Assembly: GCA_902386135.1 (NCBI GenBank)
Contig: CABMIB010000101.1
Span: forward strand, 1-64,000
From: an uncultured archaeon
Lineage (GTDB): Archaea > Halobacteriota > Methanosarcinia > Methanosarcinales > Methanoperedenaceae
DNA: 64,000 nt
Direction of reading: 5' to 3'
Shown here: positions 35,339-44,331 of the stretch, piece after piece
How positions within the stretch are numbered: the stretch's first letter is position 1
How the letters are laid out: every line of letters begins with the position of its first letter
Translations under genes and position numbers: made by a program
The notes under the pieces: generated by a model
Database searches by the model: none
Told to the model about the DNA's origin: nothing
The model's input: the letters and a program-made list of their open reading frames with translations, nothing else

Positions 35339-35536
35339 TTATCCGTTTACCGCTATATCCCCCATTTTTATCTCAGACCTGAAATTGACCCGATACCATT
35401 CTTCGAAATCATATTCCTTATTCTTCAGCCTCCAGGCTTGTCTTTGCAGGTCCACATAATTAGAACAATTAACCCACATCCTGCAGGGACACTTTCGTTC
35501 TTTACATCCTGTTTCGGTCATAGTAGTTTTTACCAT
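35339..35536 (-). CDS. Small Cys-rich hypothetical protein
   Basis: A 65-aa frame with GCKERKCPCRMWVNCSN (about 10-26) containing four cysteines, followed by a charged helix. It fills the space between the eCIS locus and the DUF362 gene on the opposite strand. Its composition is protein-like, but I know no relative. Upstream on its strand, a strongly AT-rich stretch (about 35540-35625) could hold its promoter as well as that of the DUF362 gene. Confidence 0.4.
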   Translation of the reverse strand: MVKTTMTETGCKERKCPCRMWVNCSNYVDLQRQAWRLKNKEYDFEEWYRVNFRSEIKMGDIAVNG

Positions 35537-35668
35537 TCACCATTATGATTATAATCATCATAACTGCTTAGTATATATAATTTTCGCTCGTAAAAATTAA
35601 TTTTTATATATATTTTTTAATCAGGGTGATGGGACAGATTTAATATAAGAAGGGTTACACTATTTAAT

Positions 35669-36697
35669 ATGGTGTCCAGAAGAGAACTTCTGAGATGGTT
35701 AGCTGCGTTGTTCCTTTCCGCCGTATCAGGCTGCCTTTACAAAAATGAAACAGGTGAAAAGGAAGCAGCAAAGGGGGAATTGCCTGTGGAAAGTACCATG
35801 AAATCAAAAGTGTACGTGATAAAAACAAGCGACAGGAAAAGGGGAGTAAAAGAGCTGTTGAAGCATTTCGAACCAGTGAGTTTATCTGGCAAAAACATTG
35901 CGATCAAAGCCAATTACAACAGCGCAGACCCATTCCCGGCTTCTACGCATTTAGATACCCTGTCAGCAATCGTGGATGAACTCAAAGGGAGAGGAGCGCG
36001 CGTGGTAATGGCAGAGAGGAGCGGCATGGGGGATACGAAGGAAGTACTTGAAGTGATGGGGGTCATGGAACTTGCGAAGAAGCGGGGATTTGATGTTGTA
36101 ATACTTGATGAGCTTAAGGGCAGCGAGTGGATAAGCGAAGCTCCCGGCGAAAGCCACTGGAAGAGGGGCTTCCTGTTCCCGAGGCTTTTCCGGGAAGCGG
36201 ATGCTGTAGTTCAGACATGCTGTCTTAAGACCCACAGGTTTGGCGGGCATTTTACCATGTCCCTAAAGAACAGTGTTGGCATGGTTGCAGCTTATGATCC
36301 GGACGATGGTTACGGCTATATGTCCGAGCTTCACTCCTCCAGGTATCAGAGGCAGATGATAGCCGAGATCAACACTGCGTACAAACCCGGGTTCATAATT
36401 ATGGACGGGATACAGGGATTCTCAAAAGGGGGACCGGAAGCGGGAACACTGATAGAGCCCGGGATCATGATAGCCGGGAACGACCGGGTCGCAATTGATG
36501 CTGTGGGCGTGGCAGTCCTCCGGATTTACGGCACCACGGGCGAGGTCTCAAAAGGAGAAGTGTTTGAACAGGAGCAGATAGCGCGGGCGGCAGAACTTGG
36601 CATTGGCGCTTCGGGCGCGCAGGATATCGAGATAATCCCTGTCAATAACGAAGCACAGGATATCTGTTCCCTAGTTAGAGAAACTTTAAGCAGGTAA
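35669..36697 (+). CDS. DUF362 protein, Tat-exported lipoprotein
   Basis: A 342-aa DUF362-family protein. The N-terminus has a twin-arginine motif (SRRELLRWL, residues 3-11), a hydrophobic stretch and a lipobox ending at Cys22 (AVSGC), so it is probably exported folded and lipid-anchored outside. Family segments include NIAIKANYNSADPFPAST, CCLKTHRFGGHFTMSLKN (about 190-207) and IMDGIQGFSKGGPEAGT. Many DUF362 proteins carry ferredoxin domains; none is visible here. Function is unknown, possibly redox-related. An AT-rich TATA-like region precedes it. Confidence 0.8.
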   Translation: MVSRRELLRWLAALFLSAVSGCLYKNETGEKEAAKGELPVESTMKSKVYVIKTSDRKRGVKELLKHFEPVSLSGKNIAIKANYNSADPFPASTHLDTLSAIVDELKGRGARVVMAERSGMGDTKEVLEVMGVMELAKKRGFDVVILDELKGSEWISEAPGESHWKRGFLFPRLFREADAVVQTCCLKTHRFGGHFTMSLKNSVGMVAAYDPDDGYGYMSELHSSRYQRQMIAEINTAYKPGFIIMDGIQGFSKGGPEAGTLIEPGIMIAGNDRVAIDAVGVAVLRIYGTTGEVSKGEVFEQEQIARAAELGIGASGAQDIEIIPVNNEAQDICSLVRETLSR

Positions 36698-36733
36698 ACT
36701 TATATAATTCTCAACGTATAGTTATAGGAATAA

Positions 36734-37384
36734 ATGCAAATCGATCTGGGTCCATTATTCGCCGTAATCGGTGTGTCAGTAGTATATGCTGTAATAATCC
36801 TGTTCATAATTGCAATACTGGGTTCATTGTTAATCGCATATTCCTTTAAGACCGAGCAGTTCATATTTCCTAATTTTATGCTTTTCTCGATCACGATCCT
36901 TGAAAACCTGGTCAAGGCGTTGTTCCGCCTCGTGGGAGCGGATGATTCCATCGTCGACGATGTAGGAATTGCGCTCAAGAACAAAATATCCCTTAAAAAA
37001 TTCAGGGGAACGCCTGTCAGCAGGAGGATGATATTCCTGCCACAATGCCTGAGAGCCATAGACTGCCCTTCGAAACTGAGCCCTGAGGGCATAAAGTGCA
37101 TCAACTGCGGCAGCTGCGAAATCGGAGCTGCGAAGAAAAACGCTGAGGAACTTGGTTATAAAGTCTTCATAGTTCCCGGCTCAAGCTTTATAAAAAGACT
37201 TGTGCGAAAACATAAACCCCTGGCAATACTGGGCGTGGGGTGCATGACGGAAATAAAAGCCGGGCTTGAGATGTGCCAGAAACTCAACCTTTACGGCATC
37301 GGTATAGTTCTGGACAGGGCAGGCTGTGTTTCGACCGTTCTCAACTGGGACGATTTCTATGAATTTATTGAGACGGCTGGTTAA
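36734..37384 (+). CDS. DUF116 family protein
   Basis: A 216-aa protein with a hydrophobic N-terminal helix pair (about 9-38 and 47-65) and the DUF116 core. The core has PQCLRAIDCPSKLSPEGIKC (about 99-118) and INCGSCEIGAA supplying clustered cysteines, then FIVPGSSFIKRLVRK and LGVGCMTEIKAGLEM. The Cys pattern suggests a metal or FeS site. DUF116 proteins are common in methanogens and relatives; some lie near methyl- or formyl-transfer genes. It starts 36 bases after the DUF362 stop and has a TATA-like TTATATAA between them. Confidence 0.85.
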   Translation: MQIDLGPLFAVIGVSVVYAVIILFIIAILGSLLIAYSFKTEQFIFPNFMLFSITILENLVKALFRLVGADDSIVDDVGIALKNKISLKKFRGTPVSRRMIFLPQCLRAIDCPSKLSPEGIKCINCGSCEIGAAKKNAEELGYKVFIVPGSSFIKRLVRKHKPLAILGVGCMTEIKAGLEMCQKLNLYGIGIVLDRAGCVSTVLNWDDFYEFIETAG

Positions 37385-37425
37385 AATCCGAACCCTTTAT
37401 TAACCTGTATTCTTGATTTTAGCCT

Positions 37426-38556
37426 ATGAACCGGAAAGGGCTCTCTGAAAAAGAAGTGTTATCTTTATTGAACTCAGCAAGGCTGAAGGATACTTCTTAC
37501 GATAAAGTGCTAAGCGCGATGTGCACCAGCCCGCATCCGATAGCTGTAAAAGCCCATATGCAGTTCATAGAATCAAATCTTGGCGATTTCGGTTTGTTCC
37601 AGGGGACAAAGGAACTTGAAGAAAAAGCTATCAGGCTAATGGGAAGCCTGCTGGGCTGCCCGGAAGCGTACGGTTACATCACTACAGGAGGCACGGAGTC
37701 CAATATCCAGGCACTCCGGACTGCGAGGAATATTGCGGGGAAAAAGTATCCGAACGTGGTCATCCCGGCTTCAGCCCATTTCTCGTTCGAAAAAACCGCA
37801 GACCTGCTGGGGATAGAGTTAAGAAAAGCAGAGCTGGACGGTGAATTCAAGGTCGATTTGAACTCTGTGGAGGGGCTTATTGACAATAACACAGTGGCAC
37901 TTGTTGGTATTGCGGGCTCGACAGAATTCGGGCAGATAGACCCGATTAATGAACTTGCAGAGATCGCCGTATCCCATGAGCTATTCATGCATGTGGATGC
38001 TGCTTTCGGCGCTTTCGTTATCCCGTTCCTTGGTAAAAAATACGATTTTGACTTTTCGGTAAAGGGTGTGACCTCAATAACAGCCGACCCGCACAAGATG
38101 GGCATGTCCACGATACCTGCCGGAGGTCTGCTGTTCAAAGAAGAGACCTGCCTTTCTCCCCTTGAAGTCAATACCCCGTACCTGACCATAAGGGCGCAGC
38201 ACTCACTTGCAGGTACGCGGAGCGGAGCAGCAGCCGCAGCAGCTTATGCGGTGATGATGCACCTGGGCAGGGAAGGGTACATAAAAATCGTGAACAGGTG
38301 CATGGGATTGACTGCGAGGCTTGTTAAAGGGGCCAGGGAATCCGGCATCCAGCCGCTCATCGACCCTGTAATGAACATTGTAGCTCTGGATGTACCCGAA
38401 CTTGACCGGGTGAGAAAAGAGCTTCGTGACGAGGGATGGTTCACCTCGATAACCCGCACGCCAAGGGCAATGAGGCTTATAATTATGCCCCACATGAGCG
38501 AAGAAGCGATTGATGCATTTGTTTCTGATCTCGGGAAATGCATTAAGACGATTTAA
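37426..38556 (+). CDS. mfnA: L-tyrosine decarboxylase MfnA
   Basis: A 376-aa group II PLP decarboxylase of the length and pattern of archaeal MfnA, which makes tyramine for methanofuran and may also make beta-alanine from aspartate. GYITTGGTESNIQALRTARN (about 84-103) binds the cofactor phosphate region, HVDAAFGAF (about 188-196) holds the PLP-pyridine Asp, and ADPHKMGM (220-227) contains the Schiff-base Lys224. Its presence supports a methanogen- or ANME-like C1 metabolism. It is a single gene starting about 40 bases after the DUF116 gene. Confidence 0.88.
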   Translation: MNRKGLSEKEVLSLLNSARLKDTSYDKVLSAMCTSPHPIAVKAHMQFIESNLGDFGLFQGTKELEEKAIRLMGSLLGCPEAYGYITTGGTESNIQALRTARNIAGKKYPNVVIPASAHFSFEKTADLLGIELRKAELDGEFKVDLNSVEGLIDNNTVALVGIAGSTEFGQIDPINELAEIAVSHELFMHVDAAFGAFVIPFLGKKYDFDFSVKGVTSITADPHKMGMSTIPAGGLLFKEETCLSPLEVNTPYLTIRAQHSLAGTRSGAAAAAAYAVMMHLGREGYIKIVNRCMGLTARLVKGARESGIQPLIDPVMNIVALDVPELDRVRKELRDEGWFTSITRTPRAMRLIIMPHMSEEAIDAFVSDLGKCIKTI

Positions 38557-38614
38557 TGGTAACTTTCTTGAAAAGCTTAACAAATATATAGCTGATAAAG
38601 GGAGATGATATCTT

Positions 38615-39787
38615 ATGGAACCTAAAAAAGCCGGATTTTCAACGAGGGCGATCCACGCAGGAGAGAAAAAAATTGAGGCGGTGCCGGTCGCCGCTCCTAT
38701 TTACCAGACAGCGCCTTTTAAATTCAAAAATGCTGCGCATGGGGGCAGATTGATGGGCGGGAAGGAAGAGGGTTATGTATATTCCCGCGGCTTGAATCCC
38801 ACCACGGAGATATTTGAGAAAAAGATGGCAGACCTCGAAGGAGGTGAGGCGGCGCTGTCCCAGGCTTCGGGCATGGCAGCCGTCAGCGCTGCAGTGTTCA
38901 CGGAAGTAAGCTCAGGCGATCATGTGATCGCTGAAGAAGTTATTTACGGAAGCTCATACGACCTTTTTGTTGACCTGAGGAAATTCGGGGTGGATGTGAG
39001 TTTTGTAGATACTTCCGATATTACCAATGTTGAGAAAGCCTTCAGGAAAAATACAAAACTTGTTTTTTTTGAAACCCCGGCAAACCCGACCATGAAACTG
39101 ACCGATATAAAAGCTGTTTCGGATGTGGCCCATGACAGGGGAGCAAAAATTTTTATCGATAACACCTTCATGACGCCATATTTCCAGCTGCCGCTGTCGC
39201 TCGGCGCCGATGTAGTGATCCACAGCGCAACTAAATACTTGAACGGTCACGGGGATACTATCGGCGGAGTAATCATAGGTACTTCGGAGTTCATAAAGAG
39301 AGCAAGGCACACAGCAAAGAACCTCGGAGGTGCGCTCAGTCCTTTTAATTCCTGGCTCATTACCCGCGGGATGAAGACGCTTGCGGTCAGGATGGACAGG
39401 CATAATTCAAATGCAATGGCTGTGGCAGAGTTTTTAGAGGAGCATGAACAGATAGCAAAAGTAGTTTATCCGGGGCTTGAGAGCCATCCCCAGTATGACC
39501 TTGCAAGAGAACAGATGAGCGGGTTCGGGGGCATGATAGCGTTCCTGCTCAAATATGCAAAAGATGTACCCGTGTTCCTTGATTCCCTGAAGCTGTGCAC
39601 TCTTACTATAAGCCTCGGAGATGTAGAGACGCTTATCCAGCATCCTGCCACAATGACACATGCTGTGGTGCCGCGCGAGAACAGGCTCAGGTACGGGATA
39701 GCTGATGAGCTTGTGCGCCTGTCCGTGGGGCTTGAGGATGCCGAAGATATTATTTCGGATATGGAGCAGGCCCTGGATAATATCTAA
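38615..39787 (+). CDS. Cys/Met metabolism PLP enzyme (cystathionine gamma-synthase/methionine gamma-lyase family)
   Basis: A 390-aa PLP-dependent trans-sulfuration family enzyme. FSTRAIHAGEK and YSRGLNPTTEIFEKKMADLE are family N-terminal motifs, ASGMAAVSAAVF is the phosphate-binding loop, IDNTFMTPYFQLPL lies before the lysine loop, and HSATKYLNGHGDTIGG contains the PLP Lys207. SFGGMIAF-like and SLGDVETLIQHPATMTH are conserved near the end. The family includes gamma-lyases, gamma-synthases and O-acetylhomoserine sulfhydrylases; sequence inspection alone does not separate these here. Confidence 0.85.
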   Translation: MEPKKAGFSTRAIHAGEKKIEAVPVAAPIYQTAPFKFKNAAHGGRLMGGKEEGYVYSRGLNPTTEIFEKKMADLEGGEAALSQASGMAAVSAAVFTEVSSGDHVIAEEVIYGSSYDLFVDLRKFGVDVSFVDTSDITNVEKAFRKNTKLVFFETPANPTMKLTDIKAVSDVAHDRGAKIFIDNTFMTPYFQLPLSLGADVVIHSATKYLNGHGDTIGGVIIGTSEFIKRARHTAKNLGGALSPFNSWLITRGMKTLAVRMDRHNSNAMAVAEFLEEHEQIAKVVYPGLESHPQYDLAREQMSGFGGMIAFLLKYAKDVPVFLDSLKLCTLTISLGDVETLIQHPATMTHAVVPRENRLRYGIADELVRLSVGLEDAEDIISDMEQALDNI

Positions 39788-39911
39788 GGAGCCTGGTTCC
39801 CTGGATTCACGTAAAGTGTCTAATTTCGCTAAGTATTTAATAAATCCATGCTTTAATTAGAGCAGATATTATCGTTAAATTAATAGAACACCAATACATT
39901 TAGGGGGGACG

Positions 39912-42392
39912 ATGATTCCATCGATACTTGAAGCTTATCAACAACATATCATAGAGAGGCAAAAACAGGGAATTCCTCCTCTGCCGTTAAACTCCGAGGA
40001 AGTAAAAGCCCTGGCGGAAATGATCCTTAATTCACCTTCAGGGAAAGAAGAATATGTCTTAAAACTCCTGAAAGGGAACGTACCCCCAGGTGTAGACCCT
40101 GCCGCGCTTGAAAAGGCAAAGTTCCTGAGAAGCATAGCGCTACGGGAAAAACAGTCAAAGCTGATATCTCCACTTCAGGCGGTACAGATGCTGGGGATGA
40201 TGAAAGGCGGATATAATATAGAAACGCTCATCGAACTGCTTGAAGATGAAGAACTCGGTGACGCTGCAGCCCGCACCCTTTCCGGCATGATCCTGGTATT
40301 CGGGTTCTTTGATAAAGTAAAGGAGCTTGCACGAACAAACACGCGGGCAAGGGAGGTAATGGAGAGCTGGGCTCTTGCGGAATGGTTCACAGAAAGCCCC
40401 AAACTCCCGGAGGCAATAAAAGTTGCTGTTTTTAAGGTCCCGGGAGAAGTAAATACAGATGACCTCTCACCTGCATCGCATGCAGGGACCCGCGCCGATA
40501 TACCATTGCATGCCCTCTCCATGCTTGAGAACCGCTATCCGAATGCGCTTGATGAGCTGCAGGAGCTTAAAAAGAAAGGTTATCCCATCGCTTTCGCAGC
40601 AGATGTCATGGGGACAGGAAGCAGCAGGAAATCAGCTATTAACTCCCTTATGTGGTGGATAGGCGAGGATATCCAGGGAGTCCCGAATAAGCGGAAAGGC
40701 GGTATAATCCTGGGAAACCAGGTCGCACCCATATTCTTTAATACAGCCCGCGACAGCGGCGCTATCCCCATAAGATGCGATGTTTCGCACCTCACAAGCG
40801 GCATGGTCGTTACAATATCTTTCGCGACCGGCAGGATAATGGATGATAACTGGCAGGATATAACAAAGTTCCATCTTGAGCCTGAGACACTTCCTGATGA
40901 GTACAGGGCAGGGGGCAGGCTTCTCCTGATAATCGGAAAAGAGCTTACCAGAAAGGCGCAGGAAGCGCTTGGAGAAAAGTATAAAGAGATATTCCTTAAA
41001 CCCGGAGAGCCCGAACCATCCCGCAGAGGCTATACTCTTGCCCAGAAGATAGTGGGAAAAGCCTGCAGCCTGCCGGGTGTAAGGCCGGGACAGTCATGTC
41101 TTCCGAAGATAACAACTGTCGGCTCGCAGGATACGACAGGACCGATGACAGAGGACGAAATAAAAGAGCTTGTGTGCCTGGAATTCCAGGCCCCTCTGGT
41201 CATGCAGTCCTTCTGCCACACAGCCGCTTATCCCACACCCGGGGACAGGAAGATGCATGTGGAACTTGCGAAGTTCTTCAGGGAGAGGGGCGGTGTGGTG
41301 CTGAACCCGGGCGACGGTATAATCCATTCATGGTTGAATCGCATGCTCCTTCCGGATACCGTAGGAACAGGCGGGGACAGCCACACGCGTTTTCCTATCG
41401 GCATCTCTTTCCCTGCAGGAAGCGGGCTGGTTGCTTTTGCCGCAGCGCTTGGCGTGATGCCTCTTGATATGCCTGAGAGCGTGCTTGTACGGTTCAAGGG
41501 AAAACTCAGGAAAGGCATTTTCCTGCGCGACGTCGTGAACGCCATCCCGTATTTTGCTCTGAGCTCGGGGAAACTGACGCTTGAGAAGAAGAACAAAAAG
41601 AATGTCTTCAACGGCAGGATACTGGAGATGGGAGGGCTTCCAGATTTTACTGTGGAGCAGGCTTTTGAGCTTACCGATGCCAGCGCCGAGCGATCGGCTG
41701 AGGCTGCGGTTATAACTCTGCCGCAGGAGCAGGTCGTTCGTTATATCAGGAGCAACATATCTGTTTTAAGGTCGCTGTTGAACGAGGGTTACGTATCAAA
41801 GGCTCTTGAGAACAGGATAAAAGCCATGGAAGAGTGGCTTGCACATCCCTCCCTTCTGAGAGCTGATGCCGATGCTGAATATGCCGATATCCTGGAGATT
41901 GACCTGTCAAAAATAACAGAGCCCCTGCTTGCATGCCCGAATGATCCGGATTATATAAGACCTCTCTCCGAGGTGGCGGGAGTAAAGATAGATGAGGTAT
42001 TCGTAGGTTCCTGCATGACGAATGTTGATCATTTCCATACGGCTGCGAGGATACTCGGAAAAGAGGGCGGGATCCGGTCAAAGCTGTGGATAGCTCCCCC
42101 CACAAGGATTATCCAGCAGAGACTCACGGAGACCGGGGATTATGCTGTGTTCAGGGACATCGGGGCAAGGATAGAGATCCCGGGGTGCAGCCTCTGCATG
42201 GGCAACCAGGCAAGAGTGGCGGATAATGCGGTCGTGTTCTCAACTTCCACGCGCAACTTTGACAACCGCATGGGCAAGAATGCAAAAGTCTATCTCGGCT
42301 CGGCTGAACTTGCAGCTATCATTGCATCTCTTGGCAGGATACCTTCGAACGAAGAATATTTCCTGCGGATCAGGGATATCACAGGTGCATGA
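39912..42392 (+). CDS. acnB: Aconitate hydratase B
   Basis: An 826-aa aconitase of the AcnB type, which interconverts citrate and isocitrate. The N-terminal HEAT-like domain (YQQHIIERQKQGIPPLPLN) followed by the swivelling domain (VNTDDLSPASHAGTRADIPL) ahead of the catalytic core is the domain order of AcnB, not AcnA. The 4Fe-4S ligands are Cys701 (GSCMTN) and Cys759/Cys762 (PGCSLCMGN). AGGGGGGACG precedes the ATG. AcnB is mainly bacterial, so it may be laterally acquired. Paralogous methylcyclitate dehydratase activity is possible. Confidence 0.92.
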   Translation: MIPSILEAYQQHIIERQKQGIPPLPLNSEEVKALAEMILNSPSGKEEYVLKLLKGNVPPGVDPAALEKAKFLRSIALREKQSKLISPLQAVQMLGMMKGGYNIETLIELLEDEELGDAAARTLSGMILVFGFFDKVKELARTNTRAREVMESWALAEWFTESPKLPEAIKVAVFKVPGEVNTDDLSPASHAGTRADIPLHALSMLENRYPNALDELQELKKKGYPIAFAADVMGTGSSRKSAINSLMWWIGEDIQGVPNKRKGGIILGNQVAPIFFNTARDSGAIPIRCDVSHLTSGMVVTISFATGRIMDDNWQDITKFHLEPETLPDEYRAGGRLLLIIGKELTRKAQEALGEKYKEIFLKPGEPEPSRRGYTLAQKIVGKACSLPGVRPGQSCLPKITTVGSQDTTGPMTEDEIKELVCLEFQAPLVMQSFCHTAAYPTPGDRKMHVELAKFFRERGGVVLNPGDGIIHSWLNRMLLPDTVGTGGDSHTRFPIGISFPAGSGLVAFAAALGVMPLDMPESVLVRFKGKLRKGIFLRDVVNAIPYFALSSGKLTLEKKNKKNVFNGRILEMGGLPDFTVEQAFELTDASAERSAEAAVITLPQEQVVRYIRSNISVLRSLLNEGYVSKALENRIKAMEEWLAHPSLLRADADAEYADILEIDLSKITEPLLACPNDPDYIRPLSEVAGVKIDEVFVGSCMTNVDHFHTAARILGKEGGIRSKLWIAPPTRIIQQRLTETGDYAVFRDIGARIEIPGCSLCMGNQARVADNAVVFSTSTRNFDNRMGKNAKVYLGSAELAAIIASLGRIPSNEEYFLRIRDITGA

Positions 42393-42462
42393 TGAGGGTA
42401 CAAAAATAGCCTCCTCATCTACATTCTCATTTACATTTTCATGTGCATTTTGATATATATCG

Positions 42463-42490
42463 TGATGCACATCATCTTAAACTATATATA
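42463..42490 (+). promoter_or_regulatory. Putative dacZ promoter
   Basis: TGATGCACATCA (42463-42474) is a near-palindrome with TGATG/CATCA arms. It lies just upstream of an archaeal TATA-like ACTATATATA (42481-42490) about 35 bases before the DacZ ATG. Upstream, imperfect repeats of TACATTxTCAT occur between 42419 and 42441. Function is inferred. Confidence 0.35.
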
Positions 42491-42525
42491 ACAGTTACAA
42501 TAATGATAATAATTATGTGGTAATC

Positions 42526-43476
42526 ATGGAAACAGTCATTTTGAGCGGTGCTGCTCCTCTTCAAAGCAATGTAAATATCCAGAATGTTTTTCCCGAAAAA
42601 TCAAATATTTTGCCGGGAAAAAGAGATTTTTCGATTATCACGAATTCAGCCATCTCAGTTGCTGAAAAGCTCAGGGCATCTGCGGTAATCACCTTTTCGG
42701 AAGAAGTCACAAAAATCTCAACCGGCGTCCCTGTATTTGTTTTTACAGGCAGGAAGCTGGCAATGATGAATGAACTTACCCGCCCTATCGAGGAAACGGG
42801 AAAAAGCATCTACGAAAGGATGGAAGAGAGGGCAAGGAGCGCCGTAGAAGAGATAAGCGAAGCAAGCCTCATAGCTTTTATCAACAACCTCATTGACACG
42901 GAAGGCCTGGTCGTGGGGATAATAAAGATGAAGGACAGCGATTCCATAATCGTGTACGACCTTGCAACAAATAAGATCATGAAAAAACTGATGGAATGTA
43001 CCGAAAGGGTAGAAGCAAGGGTACTGCGGTCTGTGCTTAATATCGGGCTCCAGATAGCATGCCAGGGCAGGGAAGGTAAATCGTTCGGTACGGCTTTTAT
43101 AATCGGCGATTCGAACGAGGTAATGCGCCGTTCTCATCCGCTCGTGCTTAACCCTTTTGAAGGGCAGTCGAAAGAGAACTGCGATATCGTAAATACCCAG
43201 AGCTGGGAGACTGTGAAGAGTTTCGCCCAACTGGATGGTGTTTTTGTTATTACCGGGAAAGGAATAATCCGGGCTGCAGGCAGGTACCTTGATATCAATG
43301 CCAAGGATGTCCCTACGGAGAAGGGGCTTGGAGGCAGGCATGCTTCAGCCGCTGCAATAACGCGGGATACCGAGACTATCGCAGTAACGGTATCTACGAG
43401 CGGCGGCACGATCCGGGTATTCAAGGATGGTCTTGAAGTAGTGAAGATCGAACCTGATATCATGCTTGTGCAATAG
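42526..43476 (+). CDS. dacZ: Diadenylate cyclase (DacZ-like)
   Basis: A 316-aa protein of the archaeal DacZ type, which makes cyclic di-AMP from two ATP. The N-terminal ~120 residues form a pyruvate-kinase-C-like domain (SIITNSAISVAEKLRASAVI, FVFTGRKLAMMNEL). The C-terminal DAC domain has FGTAFIIGDS (187-196), LDGVFVITGKGII (236-248) and GGRHASAAAITRDT (269-282). The bacterial DGA and RHR motifs appear here as DGV and RHA. ATG 42526 is preferred to GTG 42517. c-di-AMP controls osmolyte and potassium homeostasis in archaea. Confidence 0.85.
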   Translation: METVILSGAAPLQSNVNIQNVFPEKSNILPGKRDFSIITNSAISVAEKLRASAVITFSEEVTKISTGVPVFVFTGRKLAMMNELTRPIEETGKSIYERMEERARSAVEEISEASLIAFINNLIDTEGLVVGIIKMKDSDSIIVYDLATNKIMKKLMECTERVEARVLRSVLNIGLQIACQGREGKSFGTAFIIGDSNEVMRRSHPLVLNPFEGQSKENCDIVNTQSWETVKSFAQLDGVFVITGKGIIRAAGRYLDINAKDVPTEKGLGGRHASAAAITRDTETIAVTVSTSGGTIRVFKDGLEVVKIEPDIMLVQ

Positions 43477-43606
43477 CGGATTTTTCCCATCCCTACAACG
43501 GGGATGACATAATGTTGCCCGGAAATTAAAATTAATCCAGGAGGTAGCGGGCTGCGACATGTCATCCCGAATGACTTATAAACAAGCGCATCAGTTAGAT
43601 GCATAA

Positions 43607-44299
43607 GTGATGAAACCTTATTTGATATTGTTGCTTGCAATACTTACGGCAGGATGCATTACTACCGGAATAGACGCCGGTGCTCCCCGGCAGTATGAGC
43701 TTCCGGGGATCAATAATACCACTATCTATTATCTTAACCTTTCGTCCATTCAGGTGGTCGAGAGCGTCACAAACCAAACCTCGGTTAACCTTGTTATCGG
43801 GGATAGCGGTGATATGGATTTCAGGGACCCTGTGACAGTAGATTATGCAGGCAATAATGTTACTTTCAATATCTCAAAGGGAGCTATCTTCGGAAGAAGT
43901 TTTGTACGTTTTGACTTCAATTCGTCCTTTTCGGGGTTTATAGCCTATACCCAATCCGATGGTCAGGAGTTCACCCGGCAGCTCACTGATAACGGCAGTG
44001 TTCGCGTTGTTTTACCCGCGGGTTATACTACAGGCTCAAATTTCCTGGGTATAGCGCAGCCACCGCCTGACAATATTACCACGGACAGCAGGGGAAGGGA
44101 CGTGCTTATCTGGAATAACCCTTACCCGCAGCACCAGACGATATCGGTGAAGTACTATCAGAGGGACGCTCCGGCTTCCCTGTTATATTTCTTTATTTTC
44201 CTTCTTATTGCCGCGATCGTGATATTCGGCTATTACAGGCTGAGCATAAGAGCCCTGAAGAAAAAACGCGACATGGTGGAAAAGGGTAAAAATCCGTAA
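43607..44299 (+). CDS. Archaeal lipoprotein with C-terminal membrane helix (DUF5803-like)
   Basis: A 230-aa protein with a lipoprotein-type signal (LILLLAILTAGCITTG, Cys at about 17), a beta-rich extracellular region of about 150 residues and one C-terminal transmembrane helix (about 190-212, LLYFFIFLLIAAIVIFGYY) followed by a basic tail. This layout resembles archaeal DUF5803 proteins, but the assignment is tentative. Function is unknown. It is convergent with the PAC2 gene. Confidence 0.62.
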   Translation: MMKPYLILLLAILTAGCITTGIDAGAPRQYELPGINNTTIYYLNLSSIQVVESVTNQTSVNLVIGDSGDMDFRDPVTVDYAGNNVTFNISKGAIFGRSFVRFDFNSSFSGFIAYTQSDGQEFTRQLTDNGSVRVVLPAGYTTGSNFLGIAQPPPDNITTDSRGRDVLIWNNPYPQHQTISVKYYQRDAPASLLYFFIFLLIAAIVIFGYYRLSIRALKKKRDMVEKGKNP

Positions 44300-44331
44300 C
44301 AGATTAACAAACCTGAAAATTAATATTATTT

